From Haloterrigena turkmenica DSM 5511 (lineage in GTDB: Archaea; Halobacteriota; Halobacteria; Halobacteriales; Natrialbaceae): a DNA stretch of 64,000 nt. The stretch is from contig NC_013743.1 in NCBI RefSeq assembly GCF_000025325.1, positions 2,294,001-2,358,000 on the forward strand. The letters are read 5' to 3'. The notes beneath the pieces are model-generated. The model did not search any database and was not told where the DNA came from. It saw nothing but the letters and a program-made list of their open reading frames with translations. Shown in pieces: positions 43,797 through 53,145 of the stretch. A program made the translations under genes and the position numbers. Each line of letters starts with the position of its first letter. The first letter of the stretch is position 1.

Positions 43797-45731
43797 TTAG
43801 ATGTCAATCCACTCGGCCTCCGGCGCGTTGTCCTTGATGAACTGCTTTCGGGGTTCGACGGCGTCGCCCATCAGGACGGAGAACATCTTGTCCGCCGCCG
43901 CGGCGTCCTCGATGGTGATCTGTTTCAAAATCCGGTTGTCCGGGTCCATCGTCGTATCCCAGAGCTGTTGGGGATTCATCTCACCCAGTCCCTTGAACCG
44001 CTGGACCTGCGACGGGTTGCCGTCGCATTTCTCCGCGACAATCTCGTCGCGTTCGGCCTCCGTCATCGCGTCGTAGGTCTCGCCGCGGTACCGGATGCGG
44101 TACAGCGGCGGCTGGGTCGCGTAGACGTAGCCGCCCTCGAGCAGCGGGCGCATGTGCCGGTAGAAGAACGTCAACAGCAGCGTCCGGATGTGGGCGCCGT
44201 CGACGTCGGCGTCGGTCGCCATGATGATCTTCTTGTAGCGGACGTCCTCGACGTCGAACTCGTCGCCGATCCCCGCGCCGATGGCGGTGATCATGTTCCG
44301 GATCTCGTCGTTCTCTAAGATGCGATCCAGTCGGTGTTTCTCGACGTTGAGGATCTTTCCCTTGATGGGGAGGATGGCCTGGAAGTCGGGGTTGCGGGCC
44401 TGTTTGGCGCTGCCGCCGGCGGAGTCACCCTCCGCGATGAACAGTTCCGCCTCGTCGGGGTCCTTGGTCTGGCAGTCGGCCAGCTTTCCGGGCAGCGACG
44501 TGGACTCGAGGGCAGACTTCCGCCGCGTGAGCTCCTCGGCCTTCTGGGCGGCCTTGCGGGCCTTCGCGGCCTCGACGGCCTTCGTGACGATGGCCTGAGC
44601 GGTGTCGGGGTGTTCCTCGAAGTAGGTGCCCAGCCCCTCGTGCATCGAGCTCTCGACGATGCCCCGCACTTCCGAGTTACCGAGTTTCGTCTTCGTCTGC
44701 CCCTCGAACTGCGGATCAGGGTGTTTGACCGAGATGACGGCGGTGAGGCCCTCGCGGATGTCCTCGCCCTTGAGGTTGTCCTCTAAGTCGCCGAGCATGT
44801 CGTTGTCCTTCGCGTAGTCGTTGACCGTCCGGGTCAGCGCGGTCTTGAAGCCGGTGAGGTGGGTCCCGCCCTCGCGGGTGTTGATGTTGTTCGCGAAGGC
44901 GTGGATCGACCCCTGCAGTTCCTCGGTGGCCTGCATCGCGACTTCGACCTGGATGTTCTGTTCCTCGGCCTCGAAGTAGATGACGTCGTCGTGCATCGCC
45001 GAGCGCGTCTCGTTTAGGTACTCGACGAACTCGCGGATGCCACCTTGATACTCGTAGGTCTCCTCGACGAGGTCGTCTCCTTCGGTCGCCTCCTCGCGTT
45101 CGTCGCGGAGCGTGATGTGGACGCCCGAGTTGAGGAAGGCGAGTTCGCGAAGCCGGTTCGAGAGCGTCGAGAAGGAGAACTCGCCGGACTCGAAGATGCC
45201 CGTGTCGGGCCAGAATCGGATCTGCGTGCCGGTTTCCTCGTCGGGCTCCATGTCGCGGACGCGCTCCATGTCGCCGACGGGCTCGCCCGCCTCGAAGGCG
45301 TGGCGGAAGACGGAACCGTCGCGTTTCACCTCGGCCTCGAGTCGCTCGGAGAGGGCGTTGACCACGCTCACGCCGACGCCGTGGAGTCCACCGGAGACCT
45401 GGTAGGACTTGTTGTCGAACTTGCCGCCGGCGTGGAGGACCGTGAGAATTACCTCGAGGGCGGGGCGGTCGTACTCGTCGTGTGTGTCGACGGGGATGCC
45501 ACGGCCGTCGTCGGCGACGCTCACCGATCCGTCGTCGTTGATGGAGACGGTGATGTCGTCGCAGTGACCGGCCAGTGCCTCGTCGATCGAGTTGTCCACC
45601 ACCTCGTAGACTAGATGGTGAAGACCTCGAGAATCCGTAGAGCCGATGTACATCGCCGGCCGTTTCCGCACGGCCTCCAGGCCTTCTAAGACCTGGATTT
45701 GGCCTGCGCCGTACTCGCTTTCCTGGGACAT
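43797..45731 (-). CDS. gyrB: DNA gyrase subunit B
   Basis: The 644-residue ATPase subunit begins with the GHKL domain (RPAMYIGSTDSRGLHHLVYE, VVDNSIDEALAGH). The TOPRIM domain has LFIAEGDSAGGSAKQARNP and MATDADVDGAHIR, and the C-terminus has QRFKGLGEMNPQQLWDTTMD. The ATG at 45731 is selected because the extension upstream contains the TATA-like TTTTATTA promoter. It is transcribed toward gyrA. Confidence 0.97.
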   Translation of the reverse strand: MSQESEYGAGQIQVLEGLEAVRKRPAMYIGSTDSRGLHHLVYEVVDNSIDEALAGHCDDITVSINDDGSVSVADDGRGIPVDTHDEYDRPALEVILTVLHAGGKFDNKSYQVSGGLHGVGVSVVNALSERLEAEVKRDGSVFRHAFEAGEPVGDMERVRDMEPDEETGTQIRFWPDTGIFESGEFSFSTLSNRLRELAFLNSGVHITLRDEREEATEGDDLVEETYEYQGGIREFVEYLNETRSAMHDDVIYFEAEEQNIQVEVAMQATEELQGSIHAFANNINTREGGTHLTGFKTALTRTVNDYAKDNDMLGDLEDNLKGEDIREGLTAVISVKHPDPQFEGQTKTKLGNSEVRGIVESSMHEGLGTYFEEHPDTAQAIVTKAVEAAKARKAAQKAEELTRRKSALESTSLPGKLADCQTKDPDEAELFIAEGDSAGGSAKQARNPDFQAILPIKGKILNVEKHRLDRILENDEIRNMITAIGAGIGDEFDVEDVRYKKIIMATDADVDGAHIRTLLLTFFYRHMRPLLEGGYVYATQPPLYRIRYRGETYDAMTEAERDEIVAEKCDGNPSQVQRFKGLGEMNPQQLWDTTMDPDNRILKQITIEDAAAADKMFSVLMGDAVEPRKQFIKDNAPEAEWIDI

Positions 45732-45854
45732 GTAAAACCTGCTTTCGGATAGCCGCCCGGCACTAATAAAAGTCACGTGTACGCGCTCGCGCGCGAGGCG
45801 ATTGGCGGGGCGAATAGCGAACCGCGACGACGAGAGAAACCGCCGCGGTCGTCC

Positions 45855-46568
45855 CTAGATGACCGCGTCGAAGTCGTTGTGGCCCTGAATGTCGACGCCC
45901 TCGCCCGTGACCGCGGCGAGGAAGACGCCGTTCCCGGAGCCGGTGTCGCGCTCGACGGCGCTCTCGATCGCGCGGGCCGCGACCGACTGCGCCTCCTCGA
46001 GCGAGAGACCCTCCTCGTACTCCTGTTCCAGGAGCCCGTAGGCCAGTTGCATCCCGCTGCCGGTGACCGTGTAGTCGTCGGCCATCACGCCGCCGGCGGG
46101 GTCGATGCTGTAGACGTGGCTTCCCTCCTCATCGACGCCGCCGAGGATGGGGTTGATCGCCCGGAACGGGCCGCCGCGGGCGAAGTTGCCCGCGAGCGTC
46201 GCCAGCGCCTCGATAGGCATCGGCTCGCCGCGCCGGGATTCATAAAGGTTGACCTCGGCGCGCAGCGTTCGGATGAACGACTGAGCGCCGCCGACCGAGC
46301 CGACGAGCGTGAGCGCGCCGGTCGGGTGGATCTGCTCGACCTTCTGGACGTTCTTGTTCGAGACGAACCGGCCACCGAGGCTGGCGCGCATGTCCGTCGC
46401 GATGACGACGCCCTCGTCGGTCGTGATGCCGATCGTCGTCGTTCCGGTCTTGTTGACGGTGTCGCCGTGGTCGTCGCTCTGACTGCCGTCGGGGAGCGAG
46501 CCCAGTTCGGGCGCGTACGGCGACGGATCGGAGCCCTGCGGGGTCGATCCCTGACTCCAGTTATTCAT
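45855..46568 (-). CDS. psmB: Proteasome subunit beta
   Basis: The 237-residue precursor has a 42-residue propeptide ending in KTG before the catalytic Thr43 of TTTIG. Asp17 and Arg19 of the mature numbering are in TDMR, and a Lys follows in VQKVE. Such Ntn-hydrolase beta subunits form the inner rings of the archaeal 20S proteasome. Its start overlaps the end of psmA by eight bases, giving an unusual head-to-tail alpha-beta operon. Confidence 0.96.
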   Translation of the reverse strand: MNNWSQGSTPQGSDPSPYAPELGSLPDGSQSDDHGDTVNKTGTTTIGITTDEGVVIATDMRASLGGRFVSNKNVQKVEQIHPTGALTLVGSVGGAQSFIRTLRAEVNLYESRRGEPMPIEALATLAGNFARGGPFRAINPILGGVDEEGSHVYSIDPAGGVMADDYTVTGSGMQLAYGLLEQEYEEGLSLEEAQSVAARAIESAVERDTGSGNGVFLAAVTGEGVDIQGHNDFDAVI

Positions 46569-47310
46569 CGCTCTCCTCCGCGTCCGGCTGGTCGATCTCC
46601 GCGACGATCGACTCGAGTCGCTCCTGGGAGACCGTCTGGAACGTCTCGTCGTCCGTATCGATCGTCGCGAGGTCGACGTTTTCGGCGTCGACCGGCTCGT
46701 CGTCGGCCGCGCCGAGCGCGCGGAGCGCGAGCTCGATGCCCGACTCGAGGTCGGCGTCGGGGCGGTAGTTCTCCTCGAGGAACTCCTGAATCTCGTTGCG
46801 GTTGCTGCCGATGGCGGCGGCCTGCCACTCGTAGTCCGTCCCCGAGGGGTCGGTCTCGAACAGGCGCGGCTCGCCGTCGTCGATACCGCCGACGAGCAAG
46901 GCGACGCCGAACGGGCGCGCGCCGCCGGTCTGGGTGTACTCCTGAATGTGATCGGTGACGGCCCGCGTCAGCGTCTCGACGCCGATCGTCTGACCGTATC
47001 GGAGCTGTTCGCCCTGCGCGCGTCGTCGCGCGAGGTCGACGAGCTGGCGCGCGTCGGCCACGTGGCCGGCGCTCGCGATACCGACGTGGTTGTCGGCCTT
47101 GTGGATCTTTTCGACGCTCGAGGGCTCCATGAGCGACGAACTGACCTGACGGTCTGCTGCGAGCACGACGCCGTCCGGCGTGCGAATACCGACGCTCGCG
47201 GTGCCGCGTTTGACGGCCTCGCGAGCGTACTCGACTTGGTAGAGGCGTCCGTCCGGGGAGAAAATCGTGATCCCGCGGTCGTAGGCCTGCTGTTGGGATT
47301 GCCCTTGCAT
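46561..47310 (-). CDS. psmA: Proteasome subunit alpha
   Basis: The 249-residue alpha subunit has the N-terminal gate sequence QAYDRGITIFSPDGRLYQVE and EYAREAVKRGTASVGIRTPD, diagnostic of archaeal alpha rings that receive substrate from PAN/Cdc48-type ATPases. The C-terminus is acidic. A strong TATA-like sequence lies about 50 bases upstream, so psmA leads a two-gene operon with psmB. Confidence 0.96.
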   Translation of the reverse strand: MQGQSQQQAYDRGITIFSPDGRLYQVEYAREAVKRGTASVGIRTPDGVVLAADRQVSSSLMEPSSVEKIHKADNHVGIASAGHVADARQLVDLARRRAQGEQLRYGQTIGVETLTRAVTDHIQEYTQTGGARPFGVALLVGGIDDGEPRLFETDPSGTDYEWQAAAIGSNRNEIQEFLEENYRPDADLESGIELALRALGAADDEPVDAENVDLATIDTDDETFQTVSQERLESIVAEIDQPDAEESDE

Positions 47311-47353
47311 TGGTTCTCTGGTCGTGGGAGACCTTCACCTCGGGTAAGGGGCC

Positions 47354-47366
47354 CCCATATATAAGA
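47354..47366 (-). promoter_or_regulatory. TATA box of psmA-psmB
   Basis: The minus strand reads CTTATATATGG about 47 bases before the psmA start codon. It is the strongest AT-rich element in the spacer and predicts a leader of about 20 bases. Confidence 0.6.
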
Positions 47367-47524
47367 ATTCTTGACACACGGCTTGGAGGTGGCAATTGTC
47401 TCTGGTTTCGAGCGAAGCGACGCGGCGGACGACTCGCGGAGCCGCGATTCCGTCGCCGATTCAACGAGCGAACCGGAAAGATTCGCCGACGACGACCGCC
47501 TCGAAACTGGGACGCGGCCGGCGG

Positions 47525-48325
47525 TCAGTAATCCCCGAGGACGCCCAGCCGTCGCGCGCGCCTCGTCGCCAGTCCGAACACGGCGTAGCCGAGCGCCAGG
47601 TAGCCGACGGCCGTGGCGACCAGGACAGCGAGCGCCGCGGGGTCGAACTCCCAGAGCCGAGCCCCGCTTCGCATCGCCGACTGGAGCAGCGCACTCCCCT
47701 GAACCAGGGGCAGCGCGGCCAGCCACGGGACGTCGAAGACGGGCGCCGAGATCAGCCCGACGAACGCGAAGCCGAGGAGGTTGACCACGCTGGAGATCCG
47801 CTTGTACAGGACGCTCAGCCCGCCCATGGCCAGTCCGAGGCCGAGCGTCGAGGCGATCGCCAGCGTCGCCACGGGGACGACGGTCAGCAGGTGTACGTCG
47901 AGTCGCGTTCCGGTCGCCAACAACATCGCCGCGAGGACGACCGCCGACGTGAGAAACGTTCGGAAGACGATTGCCACCGCTTTGGCGAGGACCACCGGTC
48001 CGAAGCCGAAGGGCGTAACGAAGTGGCGCTCGAGGGTCCCCCAGCCGGCCTCGGCCTGAATATCGTTGACGATCCCCGAGTACGCGCCGGTCGCCAGCGT
48101 CCACAGGAAGTAGCCGACGATCAGCCCCTCGAGAGAGTCGGCCATCGCCTGGCCCGCCAGCAGCGTCCCGCCGTAGAACAGCATCCCGAAGAACAGCAGG
48201 TTCATGAACAGCTGGAGTCCCGCGTTGACGGGATAGCGGACCCAGATCAGTAGATCGCGGACGACCACGGCCCGCAGCAGGTGGTAGTAGCCGCCCGTCC
48301 GCCCGGGCCGAGAATCGACGCTCAT
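47525..48325 (-). CDS. ABC-2 type transporter permease
   Basis: The 266-residue membrane protein has six TM helices and the ABC-2 pattern (RAVVVRDLLIWVRYPVNAGL at the start, LIVGYFLWTLATGAYSGIVN in the middle). ABC-2 permeases export lipids, polysaccharides or drugs; the substrate here is not apparent. It overlaps the ATPase gene by four bases. Confidence 0.88.
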   Translation of the reverse strand: MSVDSRPGRTGGYYHLLRAVVVRDLLIWVRYPVNAGLQLFMNLLFFGMLFYGGTLLAGQAMADSLEGLIVGYFLWTLATGAYSGIVNDIQAEAGWGTLERHFVTPFGFGPVVLAKAVAIVFRTFLTSAVVLAAMLLATGTRLDVHLLTVVPVATLAIASTLGLGLAMGGLSVLYKRISSVVNLLGFAFVGLISAPVFDVPWLAALPLVQGSALLQSAMRSGARLWEFDPAALAVLVATAVGYLALGYAVFGLATRRARRLGVLGDY

Positions 48326-49437
48326 CGCGTTGCACCCTCGTGAGGCTCGTCGCTCTCGCGGTTCGGTTCGGCGTTTCCGTTTCCACCGGTCAGTTCGACG
48401 AACGCGTCCTCGAGATCGGGCTGGACGGTGTCGACCGCCACCAGTTCGAGCCCGTGGTCCTCCAGCGCGTCGGTCAGCCGGTAGAACGTCTCGGAGTCGG
48501 CCGCCACCGCGAACCGCGTCCGATCCTCGAGGCGCTCGACGTCGGTCACGTCGAAGCGCTCGCGGAGGGCGGCGAGGGTCGACTCGTCGGCGCCGCGAAC
48601 GGTGAGTCGGTACCCCTGAGTCTCGAAGGCCGCCAACAGGTTCTCGACGGTGTCGTCGACGACGACCCGCCCCTCGTTCATGATGACCACGCGGTCGCAG
48701 ACGGCCTCGATGACGTCCATGTCGTGACTCGAGACCACGAGCGTCAGGCCCCGCTCGTCGGCGAGCCGGACGAGTTCGCGCCGGAGCGTCAGCGAACTCT
48801 CGACGTCGAGCCCCAGCGTCGGTTCGTCGAGGAAGGCCACGGAGACGTCCCCCGCGAGGACGCTCGCGAGGGACACCTTCTGTTTCATCCCGCGCGAGAG
48901 TTCTCGAACCGGCGTGTCGGCCCTGTCGGCGAGGTCGAGTCGCTCCAGCAGTTCCTCGTGGCGGTCGGCGAGGGCGTCGGGGTTCCGGCCCCGAATCGCC
49001 GCGAAGTACCGCAGGTTCTCCCGGACGGTGAGTCGCCAGTAGTCGTTGCGCGCCCCCTCGAGCATGGCGTCGACGTGATCGTAGGCCGCTCTGGGGCGGT
49101 CGTAGACGTCGATTCCGTGGATCCGAACCGCGCCCTCGTCCGGGAGGAGCAGTCCCAGAATCGACTTGATCGTGGTCGTCTTGCCGGCGCCGTTAGGGCC
49201 GAGCAGTCCGATCACCTCGCCCGGCGCGACGGAGAAGGAGACGTCCTCGACGGCCGTAACGGCCTCGTCCCCGCTCCCGAACGTCTTCGAGAGCCCCTCG
49301 ACGGCCAGCGCGGGTTCCTCTCGGTCGCGCGTCGCGGAGTCGTCCGCCGCTCCCGACTCGAGGTCGGCATCGCTTCCGACGGCGTCGCTGCGGTCGGCCC
49401 CGCGTACGCCCTCGAGATCCGTCGACTCACTCGTCAT
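48322..49437 (-). CDS. ABC transporter ATP-binding protein
   Basis: The 371-residue ATPase has Walker A GPNGAGKTT near residue 80, signature LSRGMKQKVSLA near 183, Walker B VAFLDEPTLGLD near 200, and the H-loop VVSSHDMD. The N-terminal about 45 residues are acidic and disordered; the last about 100 residues form a ferredoxin-like accessory domain seen in many ABC-2 exporter ATPases. The ATG at 49437 is used; an upstream in-frame start at 49500 adds a basic leader with no conserved pattern. Confidence 0.88.
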   Translation of the reverse strand: MTSESTDLEGVRGADRSDAVGSDADLESGAADDSATRDREEPALAVEGLSKTFGSGDEAVTAVEDVSFSVAPGEVIGLLGPNGAGKTTTIKSILGLLLPDEGAVRIHGIDVYDRPRAAYDHVDAMLEGARNDYWRLTVRENLRYFAAIRGRNPDALADRHEELLERLDLADRADTPVRELSRGMKQKVSLASVLAGDVSVAFLDEPTLGLDVESSLTLRRELVRLADERGLTLVVSSHDMDVIEAVCDRVVIMNEGRVVVDDTVENLLAAFETQGYRLTVRGADESTLAALRERFDVTDVERLEDRTRFAVAADSETFYRLTDALEDHGLELVAVDTVQPDLEDAFVELTGGNGNAEPNRESDEPHEGATR

Positions 49438-49994
49438 TGGCGTGTTGACACGTTTCGTAGCTCCGCCGGAGGCAAGACGTTTGTGGTCCGCTCGAGGCAC
49501 GCCACCGTCTCGGCACGAACAGTTGCTATTGCGCTGTGCGGTTTATCACCCGCTCGAGGCGGGCGACGCGACGGCGTCTCGAGTTCCGTAGACAGGGTCG
49601 CTCGAGCGCGATGAACTGGCGGTGTACGAGTTCGCGGAGATAGTCTTCTCGCGCCAGCGACCCTGGCCGGCTCCACGCAGCGGCGTGATATGCCGCCTTC
49701 ATCTGCCGGCTGGCGACTCTCCTTGCTGGACGCTCCCAGATAGAGTGAGGCGAATCACGCGACGCGTTCGTCGAATCGGCGCATGCGATCGCGCTCGGTT
49801 CCGACGGGAGACGACAGGTGCGTCTCTCGCGTACTGACACATGAAACGTGCATCCGTTCGAACGACGGCATCGTGTACGAGTACCCCTTTTCGATCACGC
49901 CGGCCTGACCGGCCGGCCGTCGGGAGTCCGCAGTCGACGTCGGATCGTTGTCCGCTCGAGGCGACAATGACCGGGACTGCGGAGGTGGTCGCGA
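49438..49994. other. Spacer between the ABC transporter and Nramp-like genes
   Basis: No convincing gene is visible in about 550 bases. A perfect inverted repeat GAGACG-ACAGGTG-CGTCTC stands at 49808-49826. The right end carries a Shine-Dalgarno GGAGGTG for the next gene. A minus-strand frame at 49526-49840 is Arg-rich and considered a shadow. Confidence 0.55.
49981..49987 (+). promoter_or_regulatory. Ribosome binding site of the Nramp-like gene
   Basis: GGAGGTG lies seven bases before the ATG at 49995. A full Shine-Dalgarno sequence is less common in haloarchaeal genomes, where many transcripts are leaderless, and it fixes this start. Confidence 0.6.
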
Positions 49995-51257
49995 ATGAGT
50001 GAGAAGTCGGCGTCGTCCTCGACGTCCGCGGTCGTCGACGCCGTTCCCGGCGGCGAGGCGATCCACGGCGCCCTCTATCGGTACGGGCTGGGCGTACTAT
50101 TCGCTGCGAACGTCTTCGGTGCAGGATCGGTCTATATCCTCGCCGACGCCGGAGCGAACTTCGCCTTCTCCCTGCTGTGGGTGCTCCCGCTGGCCTTCCT
50201 CATCGACATCGCACTCCACGACATGAGCGCCCGCCTCGCGGTGGCCGACGAACCGCTGGCGGACTACATCGTCGACGCGGTCCCGATCGGCGGGCGAGCG
50301 CTCGTGATCGCGATCTCGCTGATGTCGGCGCTGTGGGCCGTCTCGAACTACGCCGTCGCGGGCGCGGCGCTGGCGTGGCTCCTGCCGGGACTGGACAACG
50401 TCATCGTCGGCATCGTCCTCGCCGGCGGCACAGGGATCGCGATCGTCCAGCTGAAGGTCTACGACCGCATCGAGGCGGCGATCGCGGCCGCCGTCTTCGC
50501 GGTCTTCGGCTCGTACGGCCTCCTACTGGCCGGCCTCGACGTGCCGTGGCAGTCGGTCGCCGCCGGGCTACAGCCCGCGCTGAACAGCGACATCGGCTAC
50601 CTCACGACGGTCATCGCGCTGCTGGGAACGACCGTCTACTGGCCGAATTTCTTCATCCAGTCGAGCATCCAGCCGACCAAGGAGTGGACCGACGTCTGGA
50701 AGTACCGCCGGGACAACGCCGCCGGCATCGCGACGACGCTGCTGATCGGCAGTTTCGTGATGATCGTCTCGGCGGTTACCCTCGCCCAGGGCGATATGAC
50801 GCTGACCGGCCCCGGCCAGCCGCTGGCGGACATCATCGGCCAGGGCGCGCTCCTCGTGTTCATGATCGCCGTCTTCCTCGCGAGCATCACGTCCGCGACC
50901 GGGACGCTGTTCGGCGCCGGGTTCATGATCCCCCAATCGATGGGCGCCCACACCGTGTTCGGCGACTTCCGGTTCCGCCGCACGGTCATCGGACTGATCA
51001 CCGTCTCGGCGGCGACCGCTCTCCCGCTGCTGGTCTACACCGGCTTCGGCCCCGTCGAAATGGCCATCATCATGCCCGCGGTCAACGGCGCGATCGGGTT
51101 GCCGGTGACCGTCTTCGCGCTCATCGGCGCCGTCAACCGGTTCTACGATATCGAGTGGTACGAAAACGCCGCGTTCGTCGCGGCGGGACTCGTCTTGCTG
51201 ATCGGTAGCGCGACGACGATCCAGTCGCTCTACGAGACGATTGTGGGCATCCTCTGA
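49995..51257 (+). CDS. Nramp-related metal transporter with altered metal-site motifs
   Basis: The 420-residue protein has about eleven TM helices and the Nramp outline: the first helix runs into DAGANFAFSLLWVLPLAFLI as in Nramp proteins. The canonical DPGN of helix one is replaced by FGAGSV (residues 41-46), and the helix-six MPH motif by YWPN (215-218). Both motifs hold the metal ligands in true Nramp transporters. The protein may transport another ion (Mg-type Nramp relatives exist) or have lost metal specificity. It is encoded next to a TauE/SafE permease. Confidence 0.75.
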   Translation: MSEKSASSSTSAVVDAVPGGEAIHGALYRYGLGVLFAANVFGAGSVYILADAGANFAFSLLWVLPLAFLIDIALHDMSARLAVADEPLADYIVDAVPIGGRALVIAISLMSALWAVSNYAVAGAALAWLLPGLDNVIVGIVLAGGTGIAIVQLKVYDRIEAAIAAAVFAVFGSYGLLLAGLDVPWQSVAAGLQPALNSDIGYLTTVIALLGTTVYWPNFFIQSSIQPTKEWTDVWKYRRDNAAGIATTLLIGSFVMIVSAVTLAQGDMTLTGPGQPLADIIGQGALLVFMIAVFLASITSATGTLFGAGFMIPQSMGAHTVFGDFRFRRTVIGLITVSAATALPLLVYTGFGPVEMAIIMPAVNGAIGLPVTVFALIGAVNRFYDIEWYENAAFVAAGLVLLIGSATTIQSLYETIVGIL

Positions 51258-51463
51258 GAGACGGAACCGGATTCGAATCGAACTCGAGTTACATTCGAGT
51301 CGCCACTCAGTCCGACTCGAGTCCGACGTGAGACAGCGAACACCTCGACGGAGTACACTCGAGAGTTGCGTTCTCATCCGAACCGTTGGAAGCCACCGGT
51401 AGCCGTGCCATCCAAACAGAAGAGTCACAACCTCCGGCCGAATCGACCCGATAACGCCCCGCG

Positions 51464-52243
51464 ATGCTCGGACTTCCCTTCGACCTCTCCCTCGTCTTGT
51501 TGCTCGTGTCGATCGCCTTCTTCTCGGGGATCGGCATCACGACCATCGGTCCGGGCGGCATCTTCGTGACGATCGCGCTCTACTCGCTGACCCCGCTGGC
51601 CTCGAGCCAGGTCGCCGGTACCGCCCACGCGACGTTCGTCGTCACCGGCCTCGTCGGTAGCGCCGCCTACCTCCACTCCGGCGAGATGAGGACCGGCGAG
51701 AGCCGCGCCATCGCCGTCGTCCTGAGCGCCTCGAGCATCCTCGGGGCCCTCGTCGGCGCCTCCGTCAACGCGTTCGTCCCGCGGTCGCTGTTCGGCGTCC
51801 TGCTCGGCGGCGTCTCGACGACCGTCGGCGCGGTCATCCTCTACCGGGAGCGACGCGGGTTCAACCCCTTCTACGATCTCGAGCCGCTCGAGCGCCGGGG
51901 TCAGTTCGCGCTGGCCGGCCTCGGGTTCGCGCTCGGGATCTGCAGCGGGCTGCTGGGAATCGGCGGGCCGGTGCTCGCGGTGCCGGCGCTGGTGCTGGTC
52001 GGCGTCCCCATGCTGCTGGCCGTCGCCGTCGCGCAGGTCCAGTCGATCTTCATCGCGACCTTCGCCGCTGCGGGCTACGCCCTCCAGGGGAACGTGCTCC
52101 TCCCGCTGGCGGTCGTCATCGGAACGCCGCTGTTGCTGGGGGTCGTCACGGGCTGGAAGGTCGCCCACATGATCGACCCCGAGCGACTGAAGGTCGCGCT
52201 GGGCGTCGTGCTCCTCGGCGTCGGCCCGTACCTCGCGCTGTGA
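51464..52243 (+). CDS. TauE/SafE-family anion permease
   Basis: The 259-residue, eight-helix membrane protein has the two-repeat TauE/SafE arrangement: GIGITTIGPGGIFVTIALYS at the start of the first half and GFALGICSGLLGIGGPVLAV at the start of the second. Family members export sulfite, sulfoacetate or related organosulfur anions; the substrate cannot be read here. It lies about 200 bases after the Nramp-like gene and 80 bases before the stress protein gene. Confidence 0.88.
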   Translation: MLGLPFDLSLVLLLVSIAFFSGIGITTIGPGGIFVTIALYSLTPLASSQVAGTAHATFVVTGLVGSAAYLHSGEMRTGESRAIAVVLSASSILGALVGASVNAFVPRSLFGVLLGGVSTTVGAVILYRERRGFNPFYDLEPLERRGQFALAGLGFALGICSGLLGIGGPVLAVPALVLVGVPMLLAVAVAQVQSIFIATFAAAGYALQGNVLLPLAVVIGTPLLLGVVTGWKVAHMIDPERLKVALGVVLLGVGPYLAL

Positions 52244-52323
52244 GCGGGGAGGCCGGAGGTCGTCCGACCCTCCGTTCCGGTACAGGACTCAAGGCGTTGG
52301 GGCGCAATACCGTATCTACCCCA

Positions 52324-52755
52324 ATGTCGCGCATTCTGGTCCCCTTCGACGACTCCGAGCGTGCCCGCGAGGCCCTCGAGTACGCCGTCAACCTGTTTCC
52401 GGACGGCGAGTTCGTCGCGTTGACCGTCGTCGACACCTCGTCGGTGCCCGCGATTCCAAACACCGCGTCCGGCGACGAGGACGAGGTCTCGGAGACGGTC
52501 GAACGCGTCTTCGGCGACGTCGAGGAGCGCCTCGCGGTGCCGGAACGGATCGCTGCCGAACGCGGCGTACCGATCGAGACCCAGACACGACTCGGTGCTC
52601 CCACCCAGGAGATCGTCGAGTTCGCCGAGACCGAGGCCGTCGACCACATCGTCATGGGAAGCCACGGTCGCTCGGGGGTCAAACGGTTTCTGCTGGGCAG
52701 CGTCGCCGAGGTCGTCGTGCGCCACTCGCCGGTTCCGGTGACGGTGGTCCGCTGA
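52324..52755 (+). CDS. Universal stress protein
   Basis: The 143-residue UspA-family protein begins MSRILVPFDDSERAREALEY and has the ATP-binding signature MGSHGRSGVKRFLLGSVAEV near the C-terminus (G-x2-G-x9-G-S). Such proteins bind ATP as dimers and are induced by stress; the target is unknown. The ATG at 52324 fits the family start; a TATA-like ATACCGTATC stands just upstream. Confidence 0.9.
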   Translation: MSRILVPFDDSERAREALEYAVNLFPDGEFVALTVVDTSSVPAIPNTASGDEDEVSETVERVFGDVEERLAVPERIAAERGVPIETQTRLGAPTQEIVEFAETEAVDHIVMGSHGRSGVKRFLLGSVAEVVVRHSPVPVTVVR

Positions 52756-53145
52756 CGCCGTCGATATCGTCGACCGCCCTCAACGGCGGCCTCGAGGGCG
52801 AGCGACCCGACGAGTCGCGTCGGAACCTTGCATTGATGGGCCACAGCCTCTTCGAGCCGGGACGCGTAGCACCGGTGGAGAGACATGGGCGAACGGGCCG
52901 GGCGACCGGGGTCACGGCGCGCGAATCACGACGAGCGCTCCCCGGCGGGAGTCGCCCCTCCTCGGCGTCTGGCTGTTTGCTCAGCGGCTGTTGTTTGCTC
53001 GAGCGGTCCGACTCGGTTCGTGGGGTAGTTCTCGAGGAGACCTGTTGCCACGCAGTCGAATTCGCTGCTTACTGTCACCTTCGAGCGTCGAAACAGACGG
53101 TTACTCCATAATTGACTTACTGCCGGTGCTACTAGTCCCAGTTCA
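52756..53145. other. Spacer before the SGNH-like gene
   Basis: No convincing gene is seen in 390 bases. Frames here are Arg/Ser-rich shadows. The AT-rich segment CCATAATTGACTTAC (53105-53119) about 30-40 bases before the next ATG is the likely promoter. Confidence 0.5.

Noticed and set aside
49808-49826. Small inverted repeat GAGACG/CGTCTC as operator or terminator
   Set aside because: A single six-base repeat with no T-run and no second copy near another promoter; not enough to call.
49526-49840. 104-codon minus-strand frame between the ABC and Nramp-like genes
   Set aside because: Arg-rich, no motif, no ribosome binding site; considered noise although the spacer is long.
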